51,954 nucleotides of DNA, taken from the NCBI GenBank assembly GCA_903970165.1, contig CAJCHZ010000062.1, positions 1 to 51,954 on the forward strand, in the 5' to 3' direction. This document shows positions 50,616 through 51,954 of this stretch, one piece after another. Every line of letters begins with the position of its first letter. The first letter of the stretch is position 1. The DNA comes from Betaproteobacteria bacterium. Lineage in GTDB: Bacteria; Acidobacteriota; Terriglobia; Acidiferrales; UBA7541. The notes under the pieces were generated by a model. It worked only from the letters and a program-made list of their open reading frames with translations, ran no database searches and was not told where the DNA came from. A program made the translations under genes and the position numbers.

Positions 50616-51954
50616 CTACGGTACGACCGTCGTTGCCTCGTTCGAGACGGCGCTCTCGATCCCCGAAGCGCTTACCGCCGTAACCACGAAGAATAACGTC
50701 TGGCCGGAAGTCAGCCCGGTCTCCACATACTGGTTTGTGTTACCCGCGTTAATCACCGTGGTGTAGACCCCCGAACTGGTCCCCTGATGGATTCTGTAGC
50801 CGACCACGTCTCCCGACGGGCTAGTGGTCCATGTCAGCGTCACGATTCCAACCCCCTGCGGCGACGCGATCAAACCACTCGGAGGCTGCGGATGCACCGT
50901 GATTGTCCAGAATATCTGGTAACCCTGCGGTGGTGACGAACTGTCCGAGACCTGCACTTGGAAGGTGAAGGCTCCGGCGCTCGTGGGCGTGCCATTCACC
51001 TGTGCACTTGTGGAATTCAGTGGCGTGAGCGATAGACCGGGCGGTATCTGACTGCCCGGGAATGCATTGTATTGGAACGTGTATGGCGTAACCCCGCCGG
51101 TGGCAATGAGATTCTTTACGTAGGCGGCCCCTTCCGTGCCGTCGGGGAGTGTGTTTCCGGAAGACACAGGCGTCGCGTCCGTGAGCATGCTATTCAACTT
51201 GAGTGTAAGAGCCTGCGTGGCCGTCGATGACGGCGGGCCCGCGCTCACCGCCTGAATCGTGAAGTTGTAAGTTCCTACCGCATCGGTCACCGCGCTCGCG
51301 GTGAGCGCGCCCGTTGCCGGATTCAGCGTGATGGTCGAAGGCAAGGCTCCGCTCACCACGGAGAAGGTAGTCGCTCCTCCCGCTCCGCCCGAAGTCTGAA
51401 TCTGGGCGGAATAGGACTCCGCCGGGGAACCCGAATCGGTAGTTCCATCCGGCAAAGTCATCGTCGTGATCGTCAGCGGTCCGTTCACTTGCAGCGTGAA
51501 GAACGTTGTGACCGTCTGCGGCGGCGTGCTGCCGTCCATCACAGTAACGGGAATGCTGAACGTACCGGTGTGCGTCGCGCTCCCCGTCAAAATGCCGGTG
51601 GACGACACTGTCAAGGTTATGCCGGAGGGCACTGTGCCGAGTGACCAGGTCAGGTTTCCAACGCCTCCGTGTTCCTGAATCATCTGCGTGTACGGCGCGT
51701 TGACGAACGCTGCGGGCAAGGTCGTCGCAGTTGTAACCACAATTCCCGGAGCCAGTGGAGCTGGATAGAACAGCTCGGAGTTGGGTACGGTGACCGCCGG
51801 GTTCGCGTTGTTGACGCCACTCGCCAGCAGCACTGTGCCATCTGGCGCCACTGCTTCGCGGGCGCCCGTCTGCACCATCGTGAAATTCCCGGTTGTGCTG
51901 AACGTCCCCGTCGCCGGATTGTAAACGTCCGCATTGGTTCCCGCCGGCAGCGTT
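50616..51954 (-). CDS. Secreted kelch/Ig-like/FN3 repeat protein (N-terminus outside window)
   Basis: The C-terminal part of a large secreted protein; the frame is open to the window edge (51954). The first residues, reading in from the edge, form a kelch-like blade (DVYNPATGTFSTTGNFTMV, then APDGTVLLASG). Three putative Ig/He_PIG-like domains follow (for example PPGLSLTPLNSTSAQVNGTP, and SGITLTVSSTGILTGSATHTG). A fibronectin type III domain comes last, from PQPPSGLIASPQGVG to SGIESAVSNEATTVVP. These proteins are usually exported and may bind surfaces or polymers. The function is unknown. Confidence 0.8.
   Translation of the reverse strand, partial: TLPAGTNADVYNPATGTFSTTGNFTMVQTGAREAVAPDGTVLLASGVNNANPAVTVPNSELFYPAPLAPGIVVTTATTLPAAFVNAPYTQMIQEHGGVGNLTWSLGTVPSGITLTVSSTGILTGSATHTGTFSIPVTVMDGSTPPQTVTTFFTLQVNGPLTITTMTLPDGTTDSGSPAESYSAQIQTSGGAGGATTFSVVSGALPSTITLNPATGALTASAVTDAVGTYNFTIQAVSAGPPSSTATQALTLKLNSMLTDATPVSSGNTLPDGTEGAAYVKNLIATGGVTPYTFQYNAFPGSQIPPGLSLTPLNSTSAQVNGTPTSAGAFTFQVQVSDSSSPPQGYQIFWTITVHPQPPSGLIASPQGVGIVTLTWTTSPSGDVVGYRIHQGTSSGVYTTVINAGNTNQYVETGLTSGQTLFFVVTAVSASGIESAVSNEATTVVP

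Overview
The window is about 52 kb of GC-rich bacterial chromosome. I infer an Acidobacteriota (Terriglobia-like) soil organism. The reasons are the soil-type mix of toxin-antitoxin genes, a membrane Ser/Thr kinase fused to TPRs, large secreted kelch/Ig-like proteins, carboxypeptidase-regulatory-like lipobox-free secreted proteins, Omp85/TamB diderm envelope genes and many GTG/TTG starts. No 16S rRNA or other definitive marker is present, so this placement is inference.

Layout. 1-3.1 kb: the start of a glycine-rich RRM RNA-binding protein, an AlkK-type fatty-acyl-CoA ligase and an orotate-phosphoribosyltransferase-like gene. 3.1-6.8 kb: an accessory strip with BrnT/BrnA, an AbrB/VapC pair, a decayed VapC tail, a DUF4440-like secreted protein and an HNH-associated-repeat protein whose N-terminus appears frameshifted. 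6.7-15.9 kb: a complete arginine pathway on the minus strand in the order argR-argC-argB-argD-argF-argG-argH-argJ. The first five genes overlap or nearly touch, and the cluster is headed by tandem ARG-box-like sites. 16-17.6 kb: a small Cys/His protein and a ThiF/MoeB-type E1-like enzyme. 17.7-25.5 kb: a tightly overlapping envelope operon of an Omp85 protein, a SurA-N-type chaperone without a PPIase domain, and TamB. 25.6-30.5 kb: a DUF2059 protein, an amino-acid permease overlapping a kynureninase-like enzyme, Pcm and a GT2 glycosyltransferase. 30.6-35.7 kb: a membrane protein with a wHTH regulator and a UppS paralogue, with two matching 17-bp dyads, then ECF sigma factor, anti-sigma factor and a repeat-built DUF4097 exported protein. 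35.7-38.5 kb: Nudix hydrolase, an orphan LysW-like carrier with a long acidic tail, two secreted regulatory-like-domain proteins and a diacylglycerol-kinase-type lipid kinase. 38.66 kb: tRNA-Met(CAT). 39.1-41.6 kb: a small exported repeat peptide behind two palindromes, two membrane proteins and a zinc-ribbon/RDD protein. 41.7-45.4 kb: a PLP decarboxylase, and a MacA-like adaptor with a MacB-type ATPase but no permease. 45.9-51.95 kb: Ser/Thr kinase-TPR, an exported amidase and the C-terminus of a kelch/Ig/FN3 secreted protein that runs off the end.

Functional themes are arginine synthesis under ArgR, outer-membrane biogenesis (Omp85/SurA-like/TamB, UppS, lipid kinase) and envelope or environmental sensing (ECF cassette, kinase, wHTH cassette). 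The least explained parts are the 30.5-31.7 kb operator pair, the 39.0-40.5 kb repeat-peptide cassette, the orphan LysW-like gene and the SurA-N between Omp85 and TamB.
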